64,000 nt of DNA from Capsicum annuum (lineage: Eukaryota > Streptophyta > Magnoliopsida > Solanales > Solanaceae). The position numbers and the translations under genes were made by a program. The DNA lies in assembly GCF_002878395.1 (NCBI RefSeq), contig NW_025842141.1, positions 419,171 through 483,170 on the forward strand, read 5' to 3'. Every line of letters begins with the position of its first letter. Position 1 is the first letter of the stretch. The notes below the pieces were generated by a model. The model saw nothing but the letters and a program-made list of their open reading frames with translations, made no database searches and had not been told where the DNA came from. Positions 46,880-58,849 of the stretch are shown in pieces.

Positions 46880-49800
46880 GTTTTGGGGGTGGGCCTAGAG
46901 TACGGGGGTTCTGTGGGCCAAAAAATTATCGAGGCATGCCAGGTAGGTTGGGGATCATCTCAGTATGGTTCATTTATTTATTCGAGGTTATTTGGGTGGT
47001 CAAACGGGAAAAATGAGGCATTTTTAGGCCAAATTATTGTGCTATAACCCACGATTTTGGGGTGGGTCTGGGGTCCGAGGCTGCCATGGGCCAAAAATTG
47101 ATCGGGCATGCCAGAGAGGTTGGGCATCATCCCAGTGTGGTTTATTTATTTATTCGAGGCCTTTTGTGTGGTCAAATAGGAGAAATGATATGAACAGGGC
47201 ATTTAGGCTAAATTGGTGGACTATAGCCCATGGTTTTGGGGGTGTCCTCGAGGTTTGGGGGTATGGTAAGCTAAAAATCGATCAGGGCATGCCAAGTAGG
47301 TTGGGGATCATCCCAATGTGGTCCACTTATTTATTAGAGGCCATTTGGGTGGTCAAATGGGTAAAATGGTGCGATCAGGGCATTTTTGGGCCAAACTGGT
47401 GTGCTATAGCCCATGATTTTGGGGGTGGTCTCGGGTTTCAGGGGTGTCTTGAGTTTAAAAAAGACTGGGTCATGTCAGGGAAACTGGGGATTATCCCGGT
47501 ATGGTCTATTTATTTATTCGAGGTCATTTGGGTGGTCAAACGGGCATTTTTATGCTAAATTGGTGTGCTATAGCCCACGGTTTCAGGGGTAAGCCGGGGT
47601 CCAGGAGAGTTGGGGGCCAAAAATTGATTGGGGTGACCCAGGGAGGTTTGGGATCGTTCCAGTATGGTTCGTATATTTATTTGTGGCTATTTTGATGGTT
47701 AAATGGGCGAAACGGCACGAACGGGGCATTTTTGAGCCAAATTGGTATGCTATAGCCAATGATTGCGGGGGTGAGCCCGAGGACTAGGGGTTCTGAGAGG
47801 TAAAAATTAACTGGGCCATGCCAAGGAGGTTGGAGATTATCCCAGTATGGTCCGTTTATTTATTCGAGGCTATTTGGATGGTCAAACGAGCAAAACAACG
47901 CAAATAGGGCATTTTTGGGCTAAAGCGATGTGCTATAGACCACGGTTTTGAGGGTGGGATTAGGGTTCGGGGGTTCTTGGGTCAAAAATCGACCGGGGCA
48001 TGCCTGGGAGGCTGGGGATTGTCTCAGTATGGTCTGTTTATTTATTCGAGGCCATTTGGATGGTCAAACTGGTGGAACGATGCAAACGGGGTATTTTTGG
48101 GCCAAATTAGTATGCTATATTCCACGGTTTTAGGGGTGGGCACAGGATTTGGGGGTACCATAGGCTGAAAATTGATCAGAGCGTGCCAGGGAGTTCGGGA
48201 TCATCCCAGTATGGTCAGTTTCTTTATTTGAAGGCATTTGGGTGGTCAAATGGGTGAAACAGTGCTAACGGGGCATTTTCGAGCTAAATCAGCGTGTTAT
48301 AGCCCACGATTTAGGGGGTGGGCTCAGGGTTCGGGGGTGTCGTGGGCAAAAAATTAATTCGGGCATGCCAGGAAGGTTGGGGATCATCTTAGTGTGGTTC
48401 GTTTATTTATTCGAGGCCATTTGTGTGGTTAAATAGGTTAAATGGCGCGAACACGGTATTTTTGAGCCAAATCGGTGTGCTATAGCCCATGGTTTTGGGG
48501 GTGGGCCCTGGGTCCGGGAGTGCCATGGGCCAAAAATCTATCGGGACGTGCTAGGGAGGTTGGGGATCGTCCTAGTGTGGTCTATTTAGTTATTCGAGGC
48601 TATTTGGCAGGTCAAATGGGCAAAATAGCGTGATCGAGGCATTTTCGAGCCAAATTGGTGTGTTATAGCCTACGGTTTTGGGGGTGGGCTCAGGGTCTGA
48701 GGTGCTGTGGGTTGAAAATTGACCAGGGCATGCCAGGGAGGTTATGATCATCCCAGTGTGGTCCATATATTTATTCGAGGCCATTTGGATTGTCAAATAG
48801 GCAAAATGGCACGAACGGGGTATTTTCGAGCATATTAGTGTTCTATAGCCCACGATTTTGGGGGTGAGCCCAAGGTCTGGGGGTACCGTGGGTTGAAAAC
48901 CGACCGAGGCATTCCAGGGAGGTTGGGAATCATTCAGTGTGGTTCAGTTATTTATTTGAGGCCATTGGGTGGTCAAATAGGCAAAACAGCACGAATGGGG
49001 CATTTTTTGGTTAAATCGGTATGCTATCACCCACAGTTTTAGGGGTGGGCTCGGGGTCTGGGGGTGCCTTTGATCAAAAATTGATCGGTACGTGCCAGGG
49101 AGATTGGGGATAATCCCAGAGTGGTCCATTTATTTATTTGAGGCCATTTGGGTGGTCAAACAGGCAAAAAGGCATGAATGAGACATTTTCGGCCCAAATA
49201 GGTGTGTTGTAGCCCACAGTTTTGGGAGTGGCCTTGAGGTCCAGGGGTACCATGGGCCAAAAATCAATTGAAGCATGCCAGGGAGGTTGGGGATTGTCCC
49301 TATGTGGTCTATTTATTTATTCGAAGCCATTTAGGAGTTCAAACGGGCAAAACAGCGTGAATGGGGCATTTTCAAGATAAATTGGTGTGCTATTATAGCC
49401 CACGATTTGGGGGTGGGCTCGGGGTTCGAGGGTGTCGTGGGCCAAAATTTGACATAGTCTTGCCAGGGAGGTTGGAGATCGTCCAAATATGGTTCGTTTA
49501 TTTATTCGAGACCATTTGGGTGGTCAAATGGGTGAAACAACGCAAACGGGGCATTTTCGATCAAATCGGTATGCTATAGCCCATGGTTTCAGGGGTGGGA
49601 TCGGGGTTTGGGGGGTACCGTGGTCCAAAAATTTATTGGGTCATTCCACGGAGGTTGGGGATCATCCCAGTGTGGCCCGTTTATTTATTCAAGGCTATTT
49701 GGGTGTTCAAACGGGCGAAACAGCACATACGGGATATTTTCGGCCAACTCGATGTGCTATAGCCTACGGTTTTGGGGGTGAACTCGGGGTACCAGGATTT

Positions 49801-52620
49801 TGTGGGTTGAAAATTGACCAGGGCGTGCCAGGGAGGTTGGGGATCCTCTCAGTGCAGTCTGTTTATTTATTCGAGGCCATTTGGGTGGTCAAATATGCAA
49901 AACGATGTGATCGAGGCATTTTTGGGCCAAATCGGTATGTTATAGCCTATGATTTTAGGGGTAGGCCCGGGTACGGGGGTATCATGGGCTCAAAATTGAC
50001 CGGGACATGCCAGGAAAGTTTGGGATTATCTCAGTGTGGTCTGTTTATTTATTCGACATTATTTGTGTGGTTAAACGGGCAAAACGGTGTGAACGAGGCA
50101 TTTTTGGGCTAAATTAGTATGCTATAGCCCACGGTTTTGGGGTGGTCTCGAGGTTAGAGGTGTAGTGGGTCAAAAATCAATCGGGGGATGCCAGGGAAGT
50201 TGGGGATCATCCTAGTGTGGTCCATTTATTTATTCAAGGCCATTTGGGTGGTCAAACAGGAGAAACAACGAGAATAGGGCATTTTTGGGCCAAATAGGTA
50301 TGCTATAGCCCACGGTTTCAAGGGTGGGCCTGGGGTCTGGGGTGCCGTAGACCAAAAATCGATCGGGATGTGCGAGGGAGGTTAGGGATCATCCCAGTAT
50401 GGTCCATTTATTTATTCGAGGCTGTTTAGGTGGTCAAAAAGGCAAAATGGCGTGAATGGGGCATTGTTTGCCTAAATAGGTATGTTATAGCCCACAGTTT
50501 TGGGGGTGGGCCAGGGGTATGGGGGTACCATGGGCATAAAATTGACCAGGGCATGCCAGGGGGGTTGAGGATCATCCCAGTATGATCCGTTTATTTATTT
50601 GAGGCCATTTGGGTAGTCAAATGGGCAAAATGGTGCGAATTGGGCATTTTTGATCAAATCGGTGTGTTACCCATAATTTCGTTGGTGGACCAGGGGTCCA
50701 GGGGTATCGTAGGCTGAAAATTGATTGGGTCATGCGACGGAGGTCGCGGATCATCCCAGTGTGGTCTGTTTATTTATTCAAGGCCATTTCGGTGGTCAAA
50801 CAGGCAAAACAGCATAAACGGGGTATTTTTGAGCCAAATCGATGTGCTATAGCCCACAGTTTTAGGGGTGGGACTGGAGTCTGGGGGTACTGTGGGCCAA
50901 AAATCAACCGAGGCATGCTAGGGAGGTTGGGGATCGTCCCAGTGTGGTTTGTTTATTTATTTGAGGCCATTTGGTTGGTCAAACGGGTAAACTGGTGCTA
51001 ACGGGGCATTTTTAGGCTAAATCGATGTGCTATAGCCCACGGTTTTAGGGGTGGCCCCAAGGTTCGAGGGTATCGTGGGCCAAAAATTGATCGGGGTATG
51101 TGAGGGAGGTTGGGGATCATTCCAGTGTGGTCCGTTTATTTATTCAAGGCCATTTGGTAGGTCAAACGGGCAAAAAAGTGTGAACGGGGCATTTTTGGGC
51201 CAAATCGAGGTGCTATAGCCTACGGTTTTGGGGGTGGCCCCGAGGTTCGAGGGTGCTGTGGGCTAAAAATTAATCGGGGCATGCCAGGGAGGTTGGGGAT
51301 CGTCCTAGTATGGTCCGTTTATTTATTCGAGGCCATTTGGTTGGCCAAACGGACAAAACAATGCTTGGGGCATTTTTTTTGCCAAATCGGTATACTATAG
51401 ACCATGATTTTGGGGGTGGTCCCGGGATCTAGGGGTTCCGTGGGCCAAATGTTGATCGGGATATGCCAGGGAGGTTGGGTATCATCCCAGTGTGGTCATT
51501 TTATTTATTTGAGCCAATTTGGGTAGTCAAACAGGCAAAATAATGCGAATAGGGCATTTTAGGAACAAATTGATGTGCTATAGCCAACGGTTTTGGGAGT
51601 GGGCCCTGGGTACGAGGGTGTCGTGGGTCAAAAATCGACTAAGGCATGTCAGGGAGGTTGGGGATCGTCCCAGTATGGTCCATTTATTTATTCGAGGCCA
51701 TTTGGGTGGTTAAATGGGCAAAACGGCATGCACGTGGCATTTTCAAGCCAAATCGGTCTGTTATAGCCTACGATTTTGGGTATGGGTCTGGGGTCCAGGG
51801 GTTCCTGGGCTGAATATCAACCGAGGTATGCCAGGGAGGTTGGGGATCATCCCAAGGTGGTCTTTTTATTTATTCTAGGCCATTTGGGTGGTCAAACAAG
51901 CAAAACGATGTGAAGGGGCATTTTCTGCCAAACCGATGTATTATATCATGTGTTTTCGGGGTTCGTGGGTGCCGCAGGCAAAAAATTGACCGAGGCATGC
52001 AAGGGAGGTTGGGGATCATCTTAGTATGGTTCGTTTATTTATTTGAGGCCATTTGGGTGGTCTAACGGGTAAAACAGCGAGAACGAGGAATTTTCAGGCC
52101 AAAATGGTGTGTTGTAGCCCACAGTTTTAGGGGTGGACTCGGGGTCCCGGGGTGCCGCCAGATGAAAATCAACCAGGGCATGCCAGGGTGGTTGTGGATC
52201 GTCCTAGTGTGGTCCGTTTATTTATCGAGGCTATTTGGGAGGTCAGACAGGAAAAACAGCGTGAACAGGGTATTTTTGGGCCAAATCGGTGTGCTACAGC
52301 CTATGATTTCAAGGGTGGGCACGGGTTCGGGGGTGTCGTGGGCTGAAAATTTAGTGAAGCATGCCAGGAAGGTTGAGGATCATCCCAGTATGGTACGTTT
52401 ATTTATTCGAAGCCATTAAGGTGGTCAAACAAGCGAAACGGCCCGAACATGAAGTTTTTGGGCCAAATTGGTGTGCTATAGCCCAGAATTTTGGGGGTGG
52501 GATCGGGGTACGGGGGTTTCATGGACAAAAATCGATCGGGGCATTCAAGGAGGTTGGGGATCGTCCCAGTGTGGTCTATTTATTTTTTGAGGCCATTTGG
52601 GTGGTCAATTGGTCAATTGG
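46880..52620. repeat. Satellite array, type B (segment 1)
   Basis: About 31 monomers with a period near 180 bp, related to type A but marked by gtttatttattcgaggccat, gggtggtcaaacgggc and gggggtaccgtgggccaaaa. The tggggatcatcccagtgtgg block is kept from type A. Reading frames here reach 173 and 207 codons (47037-47558 and 49489-50112) but only retranslate the repeat. No gene is supported. Confidence 0.94.
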
Positions 52621-54155
52621 GGTTTGAACAATAACACTCCTTCCGTTCTTGTGCCTAAAGATTTAACTTCTATTATTGATTTACATGAATTTGCAAAGTG
52701 GGATTTCACCCAAGTTTCTCTATTAATGATTTATGAGATTTGAGTTGATTAAGTTTGAAATTATGATATATTTACCATCATATTTCTTGAATCAAGGATT
52801 TATGCCATGAGTTGAATATTCTTATTATGAATTGATGATTTTCGAATAATTTGAGATAAGTGTCATGATTTAAGCCTTCCATGAGAAGTTGATTGTTGAA
52901 TACATATGGATATTGAACTTGAGAGTCAAGAATGAGTCCTATGATGTTTCCTCCAAGTTTTTGATATTTGAAATGATTTGATAAGAAAATGTACTTGATA
53001 TTGAGAAAGATTGTATTGAGTTGAGTCGAGTTAGGAATCCACAAGATGTTTATGATTCACAGATGAGATATATATTTATGTTTTGGTATTTATAATAGAC
53101 CCATGAGTTGATATTGATTAAGGTGGATTTCCTAACGCATTCTGAGCTGAGTCTGGGAGGAGTATTTAGCACTGAGCAGGAAATATGGTATTTCCACAAA
53201 ACTATGTGCCACCGTAGGATTGATGTTGATAATTGTGGGCCAAAGGCTGAGTATGGGATTGTGATTGTGAAATTGAGGTTGTACTCTCTGGAAAGAGCGA
53301 TGCTCCCGCTAATGTGAGGTTCTCTCCTTAGGAGGGCAAAACGTTGGACTCCATGCGGCTCACATGGTGTAGTTTATGTCGGTTATAAGAAACACTCAAG
53401 TTCCTAACTATTTAAGTTCTTGAGTTACCGAGTCACTCCAAGTCATGAGTTGAAGAGTTTGAGTTGAGTCAAATGATTTACGAATTTACGAAGCATGTGT
53501 TTTATTGATGATTTATGGAAGTAATGTTTCAGGTAATTCAAGCGAAGAGAGTTATTACTGTTAGCATGCATGATTTCCTTACACATTTATGATATTATTT
53601 AAAATGTTGCATGCACCCCCACATACTCAGTACATTCCCAAGTACTGACTCTCATACTCTTTTGTGCACTATATTTTCTTGTGATATAGGTTCAGGTGCT
53701 CAGTCTTAGCAGCGACAGTGATTTTCAAGTACCTTCACTACATCTGTATAGTTGGTGAGTCCTCATGGTTCGAGGACTTTGTCTATATTTTATGATGTGG
53801 TTTTGTTGTTGTGGCTTTCAGTACTGTTGAGTCAGTTGGGGTTTGTTCCAATGGCTCCTTGATTTTGATGTATAGAGGCTTTGTTAGACTAGAGAGAGGG
53901 TATGTACAGACATTCAATATGTATTTTGGTTGTACAGTTTAGTATTTTTAGTATCTCTCTTGAACCCGATGTGGTATGTCTCTTTCTTATGCACGATTAT
54001 TATCTCTTGAACCCGTGTGGTATGTCTCTTTCTTATGCACGATTATTGTTGAATTGATTTCCTTGAGGTGGTGTTAGGTTCCAACTTTTAGCTTGGGGCT
54101 ACGTATAGACCTAAGCACCGTGTGACATCTCGGGACAGGTTCTCAGAGCATTACA
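52621..54155 (+). mobile_element. Tekay/Del-like LTR fragment
   Basis: Non-satellite DNA of about 1.5 kb. The segments gagtctgggaggagtattta, actatgtgccaccgtaggat, ctccatgcggctcacatgg, gttgcatgcaccccc and tgggacatct-like end blocks resemble Solanaceae chromovirus (Del/Tekay) LTRs as I know them. The right end is ttaca before satellite tatag. The left edge (ggtcaattggtcaattgg) has no matching target duplication. About 50-60 bp of the monomer is missing between left and right flanks, so the copy looks left-truncated or inserted with a deletion. No coding region is recognised. Orientation is inferred from the LTR block order. Confidence 0.6.
53956..54048 (+). repeat. 47 bp tandem duplication in the LTR fragment
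   Basis: Two copies (53956-54002 and 54003-54048) of tctcttgaacccg-tgtggtatgtctctttc, with one inserted base between them. A local duplication within the Tekay/Del-like LTR. Confidence 0.92.
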
Positions 54156-54381
54156 TATAGTCAATGATTTCAGGGGTAGGCACAGTATCCAGGGGTGTCG
54201 TGGGCTAAAAATCGATCGAGACATGCCAGGAAGCTTGGGGATCATCCCAATGTGGTTCTTTTATTTATTCGAGGCCATTTGGGTGGTCAAACGGATGAAA
54301 CAGCACGAACGAGGCATTTTTGGGCTAAATCGGTGTGCTATAGCCCACGATTCGGGGGTAGGCCCTGGTTCTGGGGGTGCC
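54156..54381. repeat. Satellite array, type B (segment 2)
   Basis: A little over one type B monomer between the LTR fragment and E3, ending in the gtgcc target site of E3. Confidence 0.9.
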
Positions 54382-55150
54382 TGATACGAGCAAAATGGCC
54401 ATCTATGCTTTTAAAGACGTCATTAGATACCAACGTATAAAGACTCAAGACTTGGTCACCTCGAGGACACAAGAACATGGATGGAGGACCCATTTTGAGC
54501 ATGACATAAGGCAAACCCGTGTGTGGAAGATTGCGTGGGGGCTTACCTTTGATGCCAACCCGAGACTACAAGTGTTGAAGAATGACCCCACAGTTATGGA
54601 GCATTGAATAAGAACCCTTCATTAAGGGTGTTTTGGGGATCACATTTTGTTAGAAAGACACTTCATGGCCACCCCTTTCATTAAGAGTATTGTGGTCATT
54701 TTTGTTATGTAATAAGCTAGCCTCTATATAGTCTTCTATTAAGTCATTTGCTCTTTAGTTTTTGAAGGATAAATATATAAAAGTCTTCTTCTCTCTTTGA
54801 GAGTGTAACACCCTTAGTGTAGGGCTGGGATAAGCCATTAGTGTAGGGCTTGGAAAAGCCAATATTGTTCTTTGCTTGGAAACGGTGGATCTTGAGGTGA
54901 GTTGATTCCCTTGGCAGTTACTGTAAGAAATTGGTACTTATTAACTTGTTTTGTAGAGGTTTTAGAGTTTTGATACACTCTTTAGTTGCTACCTAATGGG
55001 TTTTCTTTGTGTCAAGTTAGCTATCTTTTACTCTTTTTAAGCTTATGTTTGCTTCTCGTATCCTGTTGTTGTCTTTTTTTTACGGGTAAAGGCTTGTGAT
55101 TGTGGGTTGTTTGCGGACTATTTTGTTGTTGTAGATGCCGTTTGGTATCA
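54382..55150 (+). repeat. E3 5' LTR
   Basis: 769 bp, tgatacgagcaaaatggcc to tttggtatca. It opens with a clean frame of 74 codons (KMAIYAFKDVIRYQRIKTQD onward) ending VMEH and TGA at 54605-54607, 226 nt in. A TATA-like box is at 54725-54730, and a 24 bp tandem repeat follows near 54832-54880. Confidence 0.95.
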
Positions 55151-55152
55151 TT

Positions 55153-55164
55153 TGGTAGCAGAGC
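55153..55164 (+). other. Primer binding site of E3 (tRNA-iMet type)
   Basis: Reads tggtagcagagc, one mismatch from tggtatcagagc. It starts two bases after the LTR. The LTR ends in tttggtatca, so the first ten bases of the primer site region almost repeat the LTR end. Confidence 0.85.
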
Positions 55165-56374
55165 AAGGATTGATTTTGTTCCAACAAAATCAATCTTGGG
55201 CTTGTTAGTTGAAAAATTAAAAAAAAGTGTTGAAAAATAAAAAATCTCAAAAAAAGAAATTTGTCCCGTTTTTGTGTTTAGCTGAAATTTGAGAATTAGA
55301 TTTAGGAGATTTTAATGTGTTTTGTTTGTTTCTAGTTTTAGGTTCTTGTTCCCTAACACTAAGTGAGTCTAGATCTTGAATTTGAGCTTAATCCGGGTGG
55401 TTTTGAGTTGTTCACCATTGTTGAGTTTAAGGTTGAATAAATTAGTAAGATGAAACTCGAAATTGGAAGGGTTGTTGTTGCTATTGTGGCTTGAAAAACG
55501 TATGGTTGTATTGTGGAGTTTAACGTGAGCAAAAGGAATCCGAAATCATTCAGTTTGGAGTTCATTTAGTTTAGTTTCAATCTTTTGAGTGTTCTTGTTA
55601 TTCATGTTCATCATTTATTGTTGAACAAGAACATTCAATAGGTGTGGTTTGATCTTAAAGAGTGGAGAAAAGAGTGTAGTCTTTTGTTAGTCTTGAAACA
55701 CAGCCCAAAGAACATACAAAAAAAGAAAGCGGACAATAGAACTTTCAAAAAGACTCATTACCAAAAGGGAGTAAGGACACATACCAAGACAAACGAAAGA
55801 GGAAAGGAGACAAAGGCTTTCAAAAAGGTATCTTGCCAAAAGGGTGCAAGGAAAGTCAAAGTCTTTTGAATTTTGAAAAAGGCTCTAAGTCTTGTGCTTT
55901 CCCTCCTTTAGCTGATTTTTCACTCTCCCAAATTAAAAATTTGACCAATCCAAATTGCAAACTGCCATGTCACCAAAATTGGCATGTCACCAAATTGCCA
56001 TGTCATCTAAGTGCCACGTCATCAACATTCCAAAAAAACTTGAAGCTCAAATTTCAGATTTTAAAGTTTCTTTTTTTTGTTTCATTAGTTTCATTTCTTG
56101 ATTCTAGTACTAATTAGCAACTAGTAATCACCTACTAGATTGTGAATTAGTTTTTGAATCCGTTTTTGTCGTGTCTTCATTATTTGTGTGCTTTTCTCAT
56201 TTTTAATTCGTCATAACTTTTTGTTTCAAGTTCGTAAGTAGAATTTTTTATTTTGTGTCTTGAGTCGATCAAACAAGAATCTATTCCGGACGCTAAGTAG
56301 AATTGACATCTTATTGACTACCGAAGTATAAGCAACTTTCAATATTTGCCGCTCCAATTGTGAGGATCACCAAA

Positions 56375-56449
56375 GTGAGTGTCTACGAGTGTCTGTGAGC
56401 AGCTTTTACTACTAATCTTGTTTGTTTGTTGTCTTTTTTCTTTGGTTAG
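56375..56449 (+). other. Predicted leader intron of E3
   Basis: Donor caaa/gtgagtg, tactaat at 56410-56416, T-rich tract and acceptor tggttag/gta, six bases before the ATG at 56455. Signals match E1 and E2. Confidence 0.6.
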
Positions 56450-56454
56450 GTACA

Positions 56455-58308
56455 ATGGCTGCCCATAATTTCAAGGCCATGTGTAATCGCATCCATGACG
56501 ATCTTGAAGATATGCAACAACACTTTGAAAGTATACGCCAATTGTTACCCAAACTCTTCCCTCAAAATCCAATTGTCCAAACAACTTCTGGTGAGAGCTT
56601 CCCGAAGAAAGTTGCTACCCAAGCTTGTGATGGACTTTCACACCGAGGTAGAGACGAACATACTCATGAATGTCAAGGTAAAATAACTAAATCTTACACT
56701 TTTGTACATGGGAATGATAATTGTGTGGCTAGTAGCCCATTGAGTGTGAGTTGTAGCTTGCCTATATGTGAGTCTATTGTATCTTTACCACTTGATGATA
56801 ATGTACTTGTTGTGAGTGTGGATACACTAGTTGATCCTATTGATGACCGAATCGACCCTTCTTGTAAGATTAATTTATGTCTACCTGGTGTTGAAACCAT
56901 TGTGTTAAATGAAAGTACATCATCTTGTAAAATTTATGTTGATCAACTTTTGTGTGAAAATTGCCCACCACTCGAGAATGTGTGTGATGTGATTAATGAA
57001 TCTCAAGTGTGTGATAATGTTGAAAATGTTGATCAAAGGAATAGGAGTGAACCCGTGAGCTTTCCCTTTGATTCTAATATTTGCTTGGATCATAGGGATA
57101 ATCATGTGCTTGAAACATCTTTAAAACTTGATAATGAACTTTTAGAGAGTGAACTTACTTGTTCCAAATTTGCCCGCGGGATAGATCATGCTCTCTTTAG
57201 GTATAATGTCTTGTTTGAAGATGGTATAATCACTCCCAATGAACCTAATGGTGAGAATGATGGTATAGCTTGTCTTGAAGGCTATAGCCTATATTCTAAC
57301 CCACTATGGTGTGACAACATTCCTTCTAAATATGGAAATCTCTTTTTGCAAGATAAAAGTACTCTTAAGGGTAAGGAATGTATAGTCCTTCTTGACAACC
57401 TGAGGGCAAAGGTGTCATTGATTCCTTAGGGTAATGTTTCTAAATGTGCACCCTTGTTTGACACATTTTTGCTTAAATTGCATGAATCCCAACTTGTGGA
57501 TGCCAAGTTTTCTATTTGTTTGAAGAAAAGAGAGTGTATGTGCTTAAATGCTTTGTCTTCACCCGTGCATGTCTTTACACTTGATTCTTTCCTATACTAC
57601 CTCTTTGCCTATAATGACATCTATGCTAGTTTCGGGTTTGCATTAAGTAGAGGTATAGGTCTTGTTGGTTGGTCCACTTGTTTGAATGACAAAGTTATGT
57701 GGGATTGGAGGACTTTGACACCAATAGTGGCACCACGTCTGATGAGGCCACATGAAGAAGTAATGAAATAATTGTGCTTTATGGTTCCTAAGACAAGGGT
57801 AGCGTTACTTTTTGGACTTAGTGATACCATTACGACCTTTGTAGTATCTTTATCTCTTGATACTTGTCATAGCCATTTCCTTTGTAGCATTCTCACTAAA
57901 CTTTTGATGACTAATACAAAGGATTCATGGTTATATCTCAAGTATGTGCCACCTTGGCATGATGATGTTATTTGTTGTACTAACCCTAACCCTTATGCCA
58001 TGAGAAAGTTGTGCTTGTTCGTCCTTTCTATAGTTTTGCAAGGTATGGACTCGAGGTCGAATCCTTTTCAAGAAGGGGAAGATGATACGAGCCAAATGGC
58101 CATCTATACTTTTGAAGACACCATTGGATGCCAACGCATAAAGACTCAATACTTGGTCACCTCGAGGACACAAGAACATGCATGGAGGACCCATTTTGAG
58201 GATGACATAAGGCAAACCCGTGTATGGAAGATTGTGTGGGGGCTTACCTTTGATGCCAACCCGAGACTACAAGTGTTGAAGAATGACCCCACGGTTGTGG
58301 AGCATTGA
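56455..58308 (+). pseudogene. E3 long reading frame with U3-coded tail
   Basis: The start is the first ATG after the predicted acceptor (MAAHNFKAMCNRIHDDLEDM). Residues about 1-45 look like a short coiled coil ending LLPKLFPQNP. The frame is open for 324 codons, stops at TAG 57427-57429 (a TGG Trp codon in E1), and stays in register to TAA 57769-57771. E1 shares that TAA, so it may be the original end of a ~438-codon frame. The same register is then open from 57772 to 58308 (178 codons): CFMVPKTRVALLFGLSDT, NPNPYAMRKLCLFVLS, SRSNPFQEGEDD over the purine tract, then 74 codons in the 3' LTR ending PTVVEH. Cys and acidic residues are frequent; no known catalytic motif is seen. Neither a gag zinc knuckle nor a protease is evident. 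It may be an accessory or gag-like product; whether the two parts are joined by readthrough is unknown. Confidence 0.7.
58070..58082 (+). other. Polypurine tract of E3
   Basis: Purine-rich aagaaggggaaga directly before the 3' LTR start tgatacgagcc. It is also read as codons in the FQEGEDD segment. Confidence 0.82.
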
Positions 58309-58849
58309 AGAAGAACCCTTCATTAAGGGTGTTTTGGGGATCACACTTTGTTAGAAAGACACTTCATGGCCACCCCTTTCATTAAGAGTATTGTGGTCAT
58401 TTTTGTTATGTAACAAGCTAGCCTCTATATAGTCTTCTATTAAGTCATTTGCTCTTTAGTTTTTGAAGGATAAATATATGAAAGTCTTCTTCTCTCTTTG
58501 AGAGTGTAACACCCTTAGTGTAGGGCTAGGATAAGCCATTAGTGTAGGGCTTAGAAAAGCCAATATTGTTCTTTCTTGGAAACGTTGGATCTTGAGGTGA
58601 GTTGATTCCTTTAGCGGTCACTGTAAGAACTTAGTACTTATTAACTTGTTTTGTAGAGGTTTTAGAGTTTTGATACACTCTTTAGTTGCTCTTAATGGGT
58701 TCTCTTTGTGTCAAGTTAGCTATTTTTTACTCTTTTTAAGTTTATGTTTGCTTCTCGTATCATATTGTTGTCTTTTTTTTGCGGGTAAAGGCTTGTGATT
58801 GTAGGTTGTTTGTGGACTATTTTGGTGTTGTAGATACCATTTGGTATCA
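58083..58849 (+). repeat. E3 3' LTR
   Basis: 767 bp, followed by the gtgcc duplication. The long frame continues through its first 226 nt and stops at 58306-58308. It keeps the TATA-like motif and the 24 bp repeat. Confidence 0.95.

Larger units (their letters stand above)
54382..58849 (+). mobile_element. E3: non-autonomous LTR retrotransposon, best preserved
   Basis: 4468 bp, with LTRs of 769 and 767 bp and a perfect gtgcc target duplication (54377-54381 and 58850-58854); joining the flanks restores a normal type B monomer. The interior has a one-mismatch tRNA-iMet primer site, a leader with a predicted 75 bp intron, a long reading frame with one clear premature stop, and a purine tract. 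It is collinear with E1. No reverse transcriptase or integrase is present, so it must have been moved by proteins of another element. The first ~245 bp of its LTRs differ at about 17 sites by eye. Confidence 0.95.

Noticed and set aside
49489..50112. A 207-codon open frame on the + strand as a gene
   Set aside because: It is made of consecutive satellite monomers translated in shifting frames. The same motifs recur all along the array on both strands.
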